From: Gossypium raimondii
Taxonomy: Eukaryota > Streptophyta > Magnoliopsida > Malvales > Malvaceae
Assembly (NCBI RefSeq): GCF_025698545.1
Contig: NC_068565.1
Coordinates: forward strand, 1,798,001 to 1,862,000
Length of the DNA: 64,000 bases
Direction: 5' to 3'
The position numbers were made by a program, and so were the translations under genes. The notes under the pieces were generated by a model, which worked only from the letters and a program-made list of their open reading frames with translations, had not been told where the DNA came from and searched no databases. Numbering within the stretch: position 1 is the first letter of the stretch; every line of letters begins with the position of its first letter. This document shows positions 47,230 through 60,239 of this stretch, in pieces.

Positions 47230-47965
47230 ATGTTTTGAAATTGGGTAAACTACATTGTAGTTACTCAACTATTGGTAAGTTTTGGTCACCCAACTATGAA
47301 AAGTTGTAAAATGATCACCTAATTATTCGATTTTTTTTCTTTTTTGGCCACCAACTATTAAATGGTTGGTGGAAAAATGACGTATCAACTTTTAAAATTG
47401 ACATAATAACAATTTTAACCCTCAGCATATATACATTATATCAATTTAGTCTTGATTCTAAAAAAATTAACTTTCATCGTTTACACATTGTATAGATTTC
47501 TCTCTCTCTTTTTTTTCTTTCCAATTTTACACTTTTTGGGTGACCCTTTCACCTAAAAAGCTAAAAAAAAGCTATCAGCTAAATTTGATTGGAAATATAC
47601 TAAAAATGGTAATACCCAAAAAATGAAAATAATAATTTTCATCTTTTTTATTATTTTAAAGTTAACCCTCAATGCCGCAAATAAAAGTAAAATGCAAAAA
47701 AGAAGAAGAAGAAAAGATGACTAAATTATACAATGTGTAAATATCGAGGGTTAATTTTTTTGAATTAAGACTAAATTGACATAATGCATAAATGTTGAGG
47801 GTTAAAGTTTCTATTATGCCAATTTTAAAAGCTGCCAACTTATCTTTCCATTAGTAATTTAATGATTGGTGACCAAAAAAGAAAAATTCGAACCATTAGT
47901 AATTTAATGGCTGGTGACCAAAAAAGAAAATTCCGAATGGTTGAGTGACCAAATTTAAAAAAAAA
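47230..47965. repeat. Foldback element, copy 1
   Basis: The arms pair: 'ggtaaactacattgtagtta ... cagcatatatacattatat' on the left with 'ataatgcataaatgttgagg ... ggttgagtgaccaaattt' on the right. The centre, with the 'gtgaccctttcacctaaa' run, is short. The sister copy is at about 57335-57990. Confidence 0.65.
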
Positions 47966-48942
47966 ATAAAAATATCAAAAAGCTAAATATTAAATAATAA
48001 ATATTTTTAAATAAAATACTATTTTTAAAAAATATGGACGAATCTAAATAGGATTAAGTTAGTCATTTATAAAAATTAGTTAGTTTGAACAAAATTTGTA
48101 ACTCATATTTTAAGTCCAACCAAATTTTAGCGACTATGTTTAATATAGATACTATAAGCCAAGCCCCAAACCTAATCCGATCGACATTTGAATACCTTTA
48201 ATTTATATTTGTATAAGATATATAAAATCATAAATGTGAAACATTTTTGAAGTTGATGATAATTTTTTAATTAATAATTTGAAATAAAATAATATCTTAT
48301 TATATATTAGAAGATTAAAAAAAAATATTTTGTGAAGTGCAAATTTTGTAAAAAAAAAAAAAAAACTTTACAAATTAAATGATATCTATCTAAGGGTTAG
48401 GTAGCCCGTCTGACTCGACTTAGGCCGGACTTGGATAAGGATTTTATTTTAAAAAATTTGATGTAAATAGATTTTAAACATTTCAAATTTAATTTCAAAT
48501 TAATATTATTTATATTAACTCTGAGATGATTTCTTTAATGTTTCTTTCATTTTAACTAATTTCTTTTCCATGAAAATCTTCTGATAATAATAATTAAATA
48601 ATTTTGAATAAAAATAATTTAATGAGTTCGTCTTAAGATTCAATACAATTATTTTTATTTTTCTCACACTTTTAAAATTAATTTTAATATCAGAAAAAAA
48701 TTAAAATTGTAAAAAATAAATAAATTATACATATGTAAATGTGAAAGGTTAGATTTTTTAAAATTAAGACTAAATTGACATAATTTACACTGTTGAGGGT
48801 TAAAGTTGTTATTATGTCAATTTAAAAGCTTTCATTATTAGCTATTTGGTTACCCAAAAGATAAAATTAAATAAATGAATGATCATTTTGTAACATTTCA
48901 TAGTTAAGTGACAAAAAAATAATAATTGGATGACTGACTTTT

Positions 48943-49992
48943 TTTTACATAAATAATATATAATTAATAATTAATTACCAAAATAGGCATTTGCTATAAT
49001 GTTCCGCCAGTGCTGTCTAAACTAAAATATTCAGGGACATGATATGTAAATTTCCCATTTAGATTGAATGCTGTGTGGCGGCTCCAAACCTTAAATAGGA
49101 TTCATTGCTTTGTAAACCTTCATTGTTTATTATTTTATTTTTATTCCTCTTCAACACCAAAAATAGATAAGCTTCTTACCAATTAGTCCAAAAAAATATT
49201 TTCTACCAAAAAGCATTTTCGTAAAAAAACTTATTCCAACTGGAACTAAATTTTATTTATTTTTCAAAAATAATTTTTACATTCAAATTATATACGACAT
49301 AGCAGTTAATAGTATTCATAGTAGTTTTCTTTCACTCACATTATATTTGGAAAGTATAAATTTAACTAATAATTATAATTTATGCATAATAAGATTTTTC
49401 TAAAGCTTTTATAATTATCGTTATTATCAATTTGATTTCTGAGCAGGATATAAATTTATAATTATAAAAGCTTTAGAAAAATTTTATTATGTATAAATTA
49501 TAATTATTAGTTAAATTATAGCTTCAGATATAATGCAAGCAAAAGAAAACTACTATAAATCTTGTTAACGTTATGTCGTATATAATTTGAACAAAAAATT
49601 TATTTTTGAAAAATAAATAAAATTTATTTCTAGTTGAATTGATTTTTACAAAAATACTTTTGGACTAATTGGTAAGAGGCCTCTATTTTTGTATTGAAGG
49701 GAATAAGAAATAAATAAATAAGGAGGATTTATGAAGAATTAACCCTATTTATGGTTTGGTGTGGTACTGATCCACGCCTTTAAATCTTTAGATTTTTTCT
49801 AGCAGCCAATTTAAATAGAAAATCTACATATCATGTACCTGAATACTTTAATTTATCACATTTTAATTTGGTGTCGCCAATATGTCAAGCGACACCGATG
49901 AAACACTGTAGTAAATGTCTATTTTTGTAATTAATCTGTTTCCCATATCATTTTTGTAATTAATTATTATTTTTATATTATTTATGTAAAAT
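48943..49992. repeat. About 1.05-kb long-arm foldback element, copy 1
   Basis: Almost the whole element is two inverted arms. The outer ends are 'ttttacataaataatata' and 'tattatttatgtaaaa'. Inside, 'tattcagggacatgatatgt' pairs with 'acatatcatgtacctgaata', 'ttaccaattagtccaaaa' with 'ttttggactaattggtaa', and 'ttctaaagcttttataatta' with 'taattataaaagctttagaa'. There is no coding capacity. The sister copy is at 58987-60077. Confidence 0.8.
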
Positions 49993-50194
49993 AACCTTGA
50001 ATGAGTACTGGTATAATCCACGCGTATCGTTAAATCGGGCTGGACCAAATTCGAACTCGGATAAAAAAAATTAAGTTTTCAAACCGGGCCGTGGCCCTGT
50101 AATATAACTGTCAATAAATGTTTTTTTTTTTTTTTTTCATTTGGATAAGGTGGAAAAGGATACAATTACAAGGTGTCACTTAATTCCAAGCGAA

Positions 50195-53100
50195 ATGGCG
50201 GTCTCCTCTTCCACAGTCTCTGCTTCAGTCCCTGCATTTCTTTGCAGTAACACCACCAAAATTCCCAGCTTTAAAGTCCCACACCACACGCCACTACGTT
50301 TATACAATGCTAAAAGAACGCAGATTTGGGTCAAGAGGAGCTGTTTCAAGTCAACCATCACAGCTAAAGTCGCTCAACAAAGCGATTTGCAGTATAGGAA
50401 GCTCGGCGACTCTGATCTTCAAATCAGTGAAATCACATTGGGAACTGTAAGAGCTTTGATTTCTTGATAATGGGTATTTTTCTGTTTTGTTGAAAGGGAT
50501 TTCTCTTTTATATTTTTTTGTTGGGTTTGAATTGTTGGTCTTTTGTTTTGGGGAAGTAAATGATTTTGAAGAGAATGAGATTTAAATGAATTTAGCTTGA
50601 ATGAATGCATCACTTCATGTTTGTTTGTTTAACTTTTTAGGATTATTAGTGTTTGGTTCATGATGATTAAGAATTTTTGAATGGTTAAATGCTGCTATTA
50701 GTCTGATTATTTTTAATTTTTTTTACTTTTTGAATTATAAAAATGCAGGCTAATTATTAAATTCATTTACTTTTTGGGTAAAAGTACATTAGATCAAAGA
50801 AAAACTAGTTCTTTTATTTAAAATTTTATCAAATTCTTCTGTTAAAAATTAATCTTTGTGCATCAACATGGAGTACACATGGTACGTCATATGTCACGGT
50901 TTGGTTATTCCATCATCCACACCGATTTTTAACCGTACAAATAGATCAAATTTTTAGCAGAAAGAACATATTTGCTCTTGAATTTAATGTATAGAGATTA
51001 GTTTACCTATTTTTTAGCAAAGGGGACAAAATATAATCTAGCTTCTTTTATAGTACTTATACCTTGAGTTTTTGCTATTCCCAAACTTTGACCCGTCAAA
51101 TATATTATCATATATGTAATGTTGTGTTAGTTTTATTTTCACATATTATTCACAAAAAGACACTTAATGGATTTAATTGCATTTGTTTGCATAAAACTGA
51201 AAATTTAAAATTCGAAAATTATGAGGACTAAGAATGATCCAATTAGAAAATATGGATTAAATCGAATACTTTATTCATAGCACAAGATAATAGCTGGATT
51301 TAACTGTTACCATTTGGGTGTAGTTGAAATTTCAACGGAGACTAAAGACATAATTTAGGCATAGTATAGGGACTAATAACATAATTTAGCCATTTTTGAA
51401 TTGTGTTGGTTTTTTTTCTTCATGAACTTTAAACTAACATTAAACAAGCTTTAAATAAGTTTTGTATAATTTGTTAAAAGAATATAAACGAGCTTCTTCT
51501 AATCTGAACATGCTTTATTAGTATTTAGTTCGTTAAACGAGTTTCAAGATCTTATTAATATTTATTTTATTTAGCTTGATAAACGAACATAAAGGAACAA
51601 AGACCGAATTGTTTATGAACTGTTTATCGAACATTCGGTTTTACAGCCTTATGTTTGATTGCTTCAGATGACATTTGGAGAACAAAATACAGAGAAAGAA
51701 GCTCATGAAATGCTCAGCTATGCTTTTGAACATGGAATCAATGCTCTCGATACTGCTGAAGCCGTAAGTTCTTTGGTGTGCATATACTGTATACGGGCTG
51801 TATTTTTTTTTCTAGTCTGGAGTTTGAGTTTTGTTCGATATCTTCACTCAAGTTTTTAAGTGCCACTAAAGCTCTCTCTTGCTCATGCTTTCGATTTCCC
51901 AGTACCCAATTCCCATGAAGAAAGAGACGAGTGGAAGAACCGATCTCTACATTGCTAGCTGGCTGAAGTCTCAACCTCGCGATAAGGTACTTTTTTCATA
52001 CCAGATGACATATTTGTGTTCCTGACTCGAAATTTTCGAGATACTGTTGTGTTGGCTCATTTCTCGTGAACATCTCGATGAGCTTATGTTTGTACTACTT
52101 GAGTATTTGTTGAGGAATTGATTTGAGTACTGGTTTCTACGTGCATATTTTCCGCAGGTTATTTTGGCAACAAAAGTATGCGGCTATTCAGAACGATCGG
52201 CTCATCTACGTGACAATGCAAAAGTTTTACGGGTTGATGCTGTGAACATTAGAGAAAGCGTAGAGAAAAGCCTTAAACGACTCAACACCGATTACATTGA
52301 TTTACTGCAAATTCATTGGTAAGGTCACAGTTCTTTTAGGTGCATCCATGTGACGGTAGGCATTTACAGACATGGCATCAACTTGCTTGTACTGGTGTTT
52401 TACTATGTAAAAAAGTACTTTTTATTACCGTGTCTTGTCATATTCGTATCCTTATCTCTTAAAAGTTATCGTATGTACCTGAGTAGTATGTCTGTGTATG
52501 TGCTTCATTGATGTAATCATATTTTCTTGAACTTACGGTTTCAACCAGGCCAGATCGTTATGTGCCGTTGTTCGGTGAGTATTTCTATGATTCTTCAAAA
52601 TGGCGACCGAGTATACCGTTTGTGGAACAACTTAAGGCTTTACAAGAAGTCATCGATGAAGGAAAGGTAATAAAAAACAGAGATCAAATTAAATCGGATT
52701 GCTGTTGGAAAATCTTATGTTACTCTATTCATATATGAGTGTCAGATATACATACAACTGTCGGAAAATCTGCTTGTGATATTTAATCAGTTGTTTGAAG
52801 ATGTCACAAATACTAAGATTTGTATATGAATGCTCTTCGATTTCAGGTACGCTATATCGGAGTTTCTAACGAGACTTCGTATGGAGTAATGGAGTTTGTT
52901 CATGCAGCTCGAGTTGAAGGACTATCGAAGATCGTTAGTATCCAAAACAGCTACAGTCTTCTGGTCCGGCGTTTCGAGGGTAAAACTCATCCAAAATCTA
53001 TATAAATGTTATACTAGCATCTCAATATCTCGCTGTTGCATCGATTTAGTTGTTCCTGAAGTTTCGATTCAGGAATTGAACCTCTGCTTAGCAGAGCCTT

Positions 53101-53999
53101 GGTCTTCTCTCAGGATTGAATCAGTTCTGGCTATGCTTAATCTAAATTCGTTTTCTTGTTCTCCTTCCGGGTATTGTCTGAACATAAACATGTTTGAGAA
53201 ATCAGTAAAATTCTCCTTTTGCAGTCGACCTGGTCGAAGTTTGTCACCCAAAGAATTGCAATATCGGGTTACTTTCTTACTCTCCACTCGCCGGTGGAGC
53301 GCTAAGCGGAAAATACTTGGATATCAATTCCGAAGCGGCAAAGAAAGGGAGGATGAACCTTTTCCCTGGCTACATGGAAAGATATAACAAGTCAATTGCC
53401 AAGGTATATATGTATGTTGATGGTTGAAATGCTCCCTCTACTAAAAAGAGTAGGCAAATTACTCCCTCTACATTAAAACCTTCATCAATTTGTACAGTTA
53501 AAAAACTGGCATGGCTTCCGAAATAGCCACATAGTAACATGTGGCTGCCACGTGTAACTCGTGCTGACGTACTTGGACTAATTTTTAACAGTAGATATGG
53601 ATGGAAATTTTAACATAAAGACTAGTTTGCTCTTTAATCTAACATAGGGATTAATTTGTCCATTTTTTGAGTAGAGTGAGTAAAATGCAATTCTACCCCT
53701 AATACCAGTGCATACATGGTATTTTTACTAATGATTGACGTATTGGTGGGGATTTTCAGGAAGCAACAATGCAATATATTGAGATGGCGAAAAAGCACGG
53801 ATTAAGTCCCGTTCAACTCGCGCTCGGGTTTGTACGAGATCGTCCGTTTATGACGAGTTCGATCATCGGCGCAACCTCAGTTGAGCAGCTGAAGGAAGAC
53901 ATTGATGCATTTCTAACAACTCAACGGCCTTTGCCACCAGAGGTAATGGAAGATATTGAAGCCATTTTCAAAAGATACAAAGATCCTGCCATTCTCTGA
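50195..53999 (+). CDS. Aldo/keto reductase, probably plastid-targeted (At1g04420 type)
   Basis: Eight exons (50195-50446, 51668-51763, 51903-51986, 52158-52318, 52549-52666, 52847-52979, 53225-53403, 53760-53999) give 1263 bases in one frame, 420 residues, all with GT-AG introns. Residues 1 to about 60 are rich in Ser/Thr/Lys and poor in acids, like a chloroplast transit peptide. The catalytic tetrad is visible: Asp111 and Tyr117 (ALDTAEAYP), Lys150 (ILATK) and His197 (LLQIHW). GVSNETSYGV, NSYSLLVRRFE, YSPLAGGALSGKY and SSIIGATSVEQL match the (alpha/beta)8 barrel and cofactor end. The family reduces aldehydes and ketones with NADPH; the substrate of this subgroup is unknown to me. I chose MAVSS as the start because it opens the transit peptide; an earlier in-frame ATG at 50141 is possible. 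Confidence 0.92.
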
Positions 54000-54640
54000 G
54001 ATCAAAGATATTCATTTTTCTTGAAGTATCCATGCTCGTATCTTTGCTCGATATCAACATTAAGCTTGACCAAAAAAGTCAGAGAAAACCGAAACTGGTT
54101 CAAACCGATTATTCAGTTTCAGTTTGATATTCGGTTTCATTATTATTATTATTTTTAGTGATAAACAAGAAAACAAAATTACATCAATGTAAATTGGACA
54201 AAAACATCATTAGCCTTATTTTGTTGAATAAACTTTAAAACTTCATTCGGGGCGCCATTAAAGATTTGTCTTTTTCACTAAGCTCATTTTGGCCGTACAA
54301 TCAACTAGAATACCATAGCTTTAAAAAGTATAATAATTTTGTCTTTTTACATCTATTATATAAAAATAGAAAGGCAGAACGATTTATTTAGCCCTTCAAT
54401 TTTGCAAAAAGGGTCATTTTAGCCCTTCAACTTTTTTCGGCCTCTTTTAGCTCTTCAAATTACCGTGTTTGTCATTTTAACCCAAAATGGATGAAAAATA
54501 CATGATAAAATTTGAAGTTAAATATTATAACTTTTAATATTTTTATTTTATCATTTTAACTAAAGTCTCATTTGTTATTTATATCAAAATTTTATAAATG
54601 TATTTGTTACAAATTTTATTTTTCAGTTTTATGCACGGTC
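54000..54640. other. 3' flank of the reductase gene up to the duplication edge
   Basis: AT-rich, with 3'-UTR-like text first and then 'gcccttcaa' repeated words (54390-54460). No gene. The second duplication copy starts at 54641. Confidence 0.5.
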
Positions 54641-54832
54641 AATGAATAAAAATATTATTATTGGAACCAAGTTCCAACACCACATGAGTGTATATATACT
54701 ACTGATCACGACCCATGATGCCATTTCCTTTTTTTGTTTTATTTTCATAATTTTGTTTGAGAAATATTCAAGATGCTCTCGAATACTAGTTTTTAATATT
54801 TTAAATTAATATTTAATATATATATATCTTAT

Positions 54833-54960
54833 AATTGCCGATTAAGTCTTAGCTCGACTGGTATGGAGGAGGATGTGGATTCGAGTGTGTTGAAGTGCAT
54901 TATTCTCCTATTTATGAGTTGGGAGGGGCTATGGGTAATTCTAGACATTGTTTCTAAAAG
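54833..54960 (+). repeat. tRNA-derived SINE copy with internal deletion
   Basis: Same as 44793 but lacking about 16 bases between the A- and B-box parts ('ggtatggaggaggatgtg'). Confidence 0.65.
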
Positions 54961-55054
54961 AGCACATAAAAAAATATTTTTTTATCCATACGGTTACAAT
55001 ATGATGCTGTCTATAATTTCAAAGGGAATCACAAATAACATATTAAAAGGATTT

Positions 55055-55352
55055 TTTTTTTTTTTTTGCTACAAGATGTAGGAAAATCTCTTAACTCGCC
55101 TAGATCGACTATATGAGTTCAAGCTATTTCAGAGTAATCATCATGCAGCAATTGAAGAACTTCATCTGACGGTTGTATGTATATTAGCTTGGCTAATGGT
55201 CTTAAGGATGCCATTCGTGCCAATCCATCCGCTACCTTATTTCCCTCCCTAAACACGTGTTTAGTCTGGATCATCCAATCTAGTTGTAAGTGGTCCTTTA
55301 TAGCTCGTAGCACTACAGAGTGATGCTGTTCAGTTGAATTTGTTTGAAGCAA
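55055..55352 (-). mobile_element. 5'-truncated LINE 3' end (RNase H domain tail), copy 2
   Basis: The open frame from 55352 to 55119 reads DWMIQTKHVFREGNKVADGL and ends EVLQLLHDDYSEIA. This is the C-terminal part of a reverse-transcriptase-linked RNase H domain. A T run at 55058-55069 is the reversed poly(A) tail. Confidence 0.8.
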
Positions 55353-55523
55353 GTAAATAACTTAGTACTATCCATCTCAATTATAATTATAATTACAAAT
55401 ATAATCACAAATAATATGTTTGAATAACTATAAACTAGAATCAAATTATTAAAATGAATGAATAAATTGAGAATTAAAGTATATATTTGGATTTATACCA
55501 AAGTAAAACATGAACCTAATATT

Positions 55524-55570
<47 letters not shown>

Positions 55571-55754
55571 GTTTTCTTGAGTTGGTGTCACCCGTAGTCA
55601 GGTCACCAACTCAATAATGAATTTACCAAAAAAAAATTTATTTTAATAAACAATAAATATTATATAAAGGGTAATTTTGTCTTTTCATATGAAATCTAGA
55701 AAAATACTTACACATAATGGGGTTTGAACCCAAAACGTCATGATATATGTATCT

Positions 55755-55865
55755 GTTTTTTTTACACCCATACATAAGAGGATAATGCGTTTCAATACAT
55801 TCAAACTCACGTCCTCCTACATTGGCAACAATGCCTGTACCAATCGAGCTAAGACTCAATTTGCT
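55755..55865 (-). repeat. tRNA-derived SINE copy, inverted
   Basis: Sister of 45775-45890, with the same B-box and A-box words on the minus strand. Confidence 0.6.
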
Positions 55866-56594
55866 ACTATTATATATTCTTAAATTTGTTACAATAGTGT
55901 ATATATATATATACTACTTATATTAATTGAATGATAAATTAGAGCTCCATGCATGCAAAATTGTTAGTGGATTAAATTCATAATAAATTTAAGGGTTTGA
56001 AATATAATAATGATTTCCCTCATTCACAAAAAAATATCTTAGAATAAAACCGAAAATAGATTTTCCTTACACAGAAGTTGCAAGTTTTTGGCACCCCTTG
56101 TGATTGTGAGTACAAAAGTGATGAAATGAGTTAATGAAAGGAGAAGTTGCATGATTATAATAATATGTCAAAACAAAAAAGTGAGTGAATTTAAGGATTG
56201 AAGACAAAATTCAAGCAATCCCCATCATCACTCACGTATCTGATAATCCGATTAAGGTTCGTAACTACCCCTTTTAATAATATTGTTTTTAAATTTTAAA
56301 ATACGGGTTTTAAGAATATGGGTTTTATTTGATAACTTTGGATATGTTTATAAACTAATGAACAAGGCAGATCATGATCGAGGAGAAGACCCTTCAAGTT
56401 TTTTTTAAAATTTTAATTAGACTCCTCTCTTCGAAAATTTAACTTTAAGATTTGCTACTGATTATAAATACGATGCAAATACAATGGATTATTTTTAAAA
56501 AAGAATTTAGGGTTTGTGTAAAAGTTGTAGGGATGAAAATTTTTCCAAAAATCAGAAGGATTTGCATGTTCCCGACAATGTCAGGGTGTGGAAT

Positions 56595-56836
56595 GGTATG
56601 ATGGGTTTTCCTTAAAAGGAAATGAAAGGCTTAGGTGAGTTTAAAGCATTACAGAGAACTGATACACCCAAACTCTTTCCTATCATGGCATTTAAGGATA
56701 GGACACTACACTCATGGTATGATGGGTTTTCCTTAAAAGGAAATGAAAGGCTTAGGTGAGTTTAAAGCATTACAGAGAACTGATACACCCAAACTCTTTC
56801 CTATCATGGCATTTAAGGATAGGACACTACACTCAT
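56595..56836 (+). repeat. 121-bp tandem duplication private to copy 2
   Basis: Two near-identical units start with 'ggtatgatgggttttcctta' at 56595 and 56716. Copy 1 of the large duplication has one unit only (about 46605-46725), so this arose after the large duplication. Confidence 0.92.
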
Positions 56837-57334
56837 TTACTTACAACCCCCCCCCCAAACTCTTTTACATATCTATCTCTTTATTATATCTATATGTAAT
56901 ATAGACCCGGTCAAAGATCGAATTATCAATATTGAAAAAGTTTGAAATAAATATCGGATTGAATTATTGATTTAATATTTGAGAAAGTTTGAAAAATGTT
57001 GTTAACATCGAAAAAAATAAATTTGAATAAAAAAGTGTTCGGTTTACTTTTAATAATCAATGTTTGAATCCAGTTCATTTTTTTTATAGTTGGGAATAGT
57101 TACGATACGTGTTTTATTTTCATGAGTACTGATCGAATCTTTAATCACATGGTTAAAGGATGATGTGAATAATCACCATATTATACATTATGATTAGAGC
57201 TGAAACTATTATGCCTCACAATATAAGTTCAAGAGGTTGTCGGTGACCTAGCTCTTTTTTCACTTCATAATTTGTTTAAAAATATATGATTATAATATAA
57301 ATATTAAAAATAAGTATGAGTTGTTTATGTTTAG

Positions 57335-57990
57335 AAATTGGGTAAACTACATTGTAGTCACTCAACTATTGATAAGTTTTTTTTTTTGGTCACTCAACTG
57401 TGAAAAGTTATAAAATGATCACCTAATTATTCGATTTTTCTTTTCTTTTTTGGCCACCAACTGTTAAATTGTTGGTGGAAAAATGACGTATCAACTTTTA
57501 AAATTGACATAATAACAATTTTAACCCTCGGCATATATACATTATATCAATTTAGTCTTGATTTAAAAAATAACTTTCATCGTTTACACATTGAGTAATT
57601 TTCTCTCTTTTTTTCTTTTCAATTTTACATTTTTGGGTGACCCTTTCACCTAAAAAGCTATCAACTAAATTTGATTGGAAATATATTAAAATGGGAATAC
57701 CCAAAAACCAAGATAATAATTTTCATCTTTTTTATTCTTTTAAAATTAACCCTCAATGTCACAAATAAAAGTAAAATGCAAAAAAAAAAGATGACTAAAT
57801 TATACAATGTATAAATATCGAGGTTAAATTTTTGAATTAAGACTAAGTTGACATAATGCATAAATGTTGAGGGTTAAAGTTTCTATTATGGCAATTTTAA
57901 AAGCTGCCAACTTATCTTTCCATTAGTAATTTAATGGTTGGTGACTAAAAAGAAAAATTGAACCATTAGTAATTTAATGGTTGAGTGACC
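57335..57990. repeat. Foldback element, copy 2
   Basis: Sister of 47230-47965 with the same arms; small indels only. Confidence 0.65.
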
Positions 57991-58986
57991 AAATTTTTTA
58001 AAATTTTCTTTAATAAAAATAAAAATATCAAAACGATAAATATTAAATAATAAAATTTTTTAAATAAAATACTATTTTAAAAAATATGGACGAATCTAAA
58101 CAGGATTAAGTTAGTCATTTATAAAAAATTAGTTAGTTTGAATAAAATTTGTAACTCGTATTTTAAGTCCGACCAAATTTTAGCGACTATGTTCAATATA
58201 GATACTATATATAAGCCAAGCCCCAAACCTAATCCGATCCGACATTTGAATATCTTTAATTTATATTTGTATAAGATATATAAAATCATAAATGTGAAAC
58301 ATTTTGAAGTTGATGATAATTTTTTAATTAATTATTTGAAATAAAATAATATCTTATTATATATTAGAAGATAAAAAAAAATATTTTGTGAAGTGCAAAT
58401 TTTGTTAAAAAAAAAAAACTTTACAAACTAAATGATATCTATCTAAGGGTTAGGTAGCCTGTCTGACTCGACGTAGGCCGCACTTGGATAAAGATTTTAT
58501 TTTAAAAAATTTGATGTAAATAGATTTTAAACATTTCAATTTTAATTTCAAATTAATATTATTTATATTAACTCTGAGATGATTTCTTTAATGTTTCTTT
58601 CATTTTAACTAATTTCTTTCCATGAAAACCTTCTGATAATATTAATTAAATAATTTTGAATAAAAATAATTTAATGAGTTCGTCTTAAGATTCAATACAA
58701 TTATTTTTATTTTTCTCACACTTTTAAAATTAATTTTAATATTAGAAAAAGTAAAATTGTAAAAAAACTAAATTATAAATATGTAAGCGTTAAATGTTAG
58801 ATTTTTTTTAAATTAAGACCAATTTGACATAATTTACACTGTTGAGGGTTAAAGTTGTTATTATGTCAATTTAAACACTTTCATTATTAGCTATTTGGTT
58901 ACCCAAAAGATAAAATTAAATAAATGAATGATTATTTTATAACATTTCATAGTTAAGTGACAAAAAAAAATAATTGGATCACTGAC

Positions 58987-60077
58987 TTTTTTTACATAAA
59001 TAATATATAATTAACAATTAATTACGAAAATGGTATGGGAAACAAATTAATTACGAAAATAGGCATTTGCTATAATGTTCCGCCAGTGCCGTCTAAACTA
59101 AAATATTTAGGGACCTGATATGTAAATTTTCCATTTAGATTGAATGAGGTGTGGCAGCACCAAACCTTAAATAGGGTTAATTGCTTTGTAAACCTTCATT
59201 GTTTATTATTTTCTTTTTATTCCTCTTCAACACAAAAAATAGAAAGGCCTCTTATCAATTAGTCCTTACCAATTAGTCTAAAAAAATATTTTCTACCAAA
59301 AAGTATTTTTGTAAAAAAGCTTATTCAATCGAAATAAATTTTATTTATTTTTGAAAAATAATTTTTCATTCAAATTATGTCCGACATAGCGATTAACGAG
59401 TACTCATAGTAGTTTTCTTTCACTCACATTATATTTGGAAAGTATAAAGTTAACTAATAATTATAATTTATGCATAATAATAATTTTCTAAAGCTTTTAT
59501 AATTATCCTTACTATCAATTTGATTTACGAATACGGTATAAAATTATAATTATAAAAGCTTTAGAAAATCTTATTATGTATAAATTATAATTATTAGTTA
59601 AATTATAGCTTCTAGATATAATGCAAGCAAAAGAAAACTACTATAAATCTGATTAACTATTATGTCGTACATAATTTGAACAAAAAATTATTTTTCAAAA
59701 ATAAATAAAATTCATTCTAGTTGAATCGATTTTTTTACAAAATATTTCTTAGACTAATTGGTAAGAGGTCTCTATTTTTGTATTGAAGGAGATAAAAATA
59801 AATAAATAAGGAGGATTTATGAAGCAATTAACCTATTTATGGTTTGGTGTGGTACTGAGCCCTTAAATATTTAGATTTTTTCTAGTGGCCAATTTAAATA
59901 GGAAATCTATATATCATGTACCTGAATACTTTAATTTATCACATTTTAATTTAGTGTCGCCAATATGTCAAGCGTATTGTGGCGATTTAAATAATCTTGT
60001 AGTAAATGCTTATTTTCGTAATTAATCTGTTTCCTATATTTTTTGTACTTAATTATTTTTGTATTATTTATGTAAAA
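58987..60077. repeat. Long-arm foldback element, copy 2
   Basis: Sister of 48943-49992. The left arm here has about 30 bases ('gaaaatggtatgggaaacaa') that copy 1 lacks on the left but keeps in the right arm, so it shows the older, fuller arm. Confidence 0.75.
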
Positions 60078-60239
60078 TTACTAGTATAATCCACGGGCTA
60101 TTTTACCAAAAAAAGACATTTTTTTTCAAAATTTACCGAAATGGGCCGATTTTTTAATTATTTACCGGAATGGGCCATTTTCCGTGAAATCGCTGCCATG
60201 TAAGTGCGATGTCGAGTGCGTGATGAGATCATCGCGTCA

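Larger units (their letters stand above)
44600..50021 (+). repeat. 5.4-kb direct duplication, copy 1
   Basis: Colinear with 54641-60094 over its whole length, with mostly small indels and substitutions. It starts at 'aatgaataaaaatattatta' and ends at 'gtataatccac'. It contains two SINEs, a LINE 3' end, two foldback elements, an (AT)n tract (45545-45588) and a C run (46739-46751). Sequence left of the start differs between copies, which marks the duplication edge. This copy is followed by the aldo/keto reductase gene. Confidence 0.93.
54641..60094 (+). repeat. 5.4-kb direct duplication, copy 2, cut at its right end by MULE 2
   Basis: Colinear with 44600-50021. Differences include deletions inside the first SINE and before the (AT)n tract (55527-55567), a private 121-bp tandem duplication at 56595-56836, and a shorter C run near 56847. 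It ends at 'tataatccac', exactly where the MULE 2 inverted repeat begins. Confidence 0.93.

Noticed and set aside
52896..53387. 163-codon open frame inside the reductase gene
   Set aside because: It runs across intron 6 in another frame; the exons there read a standard aldo/keto reductase.
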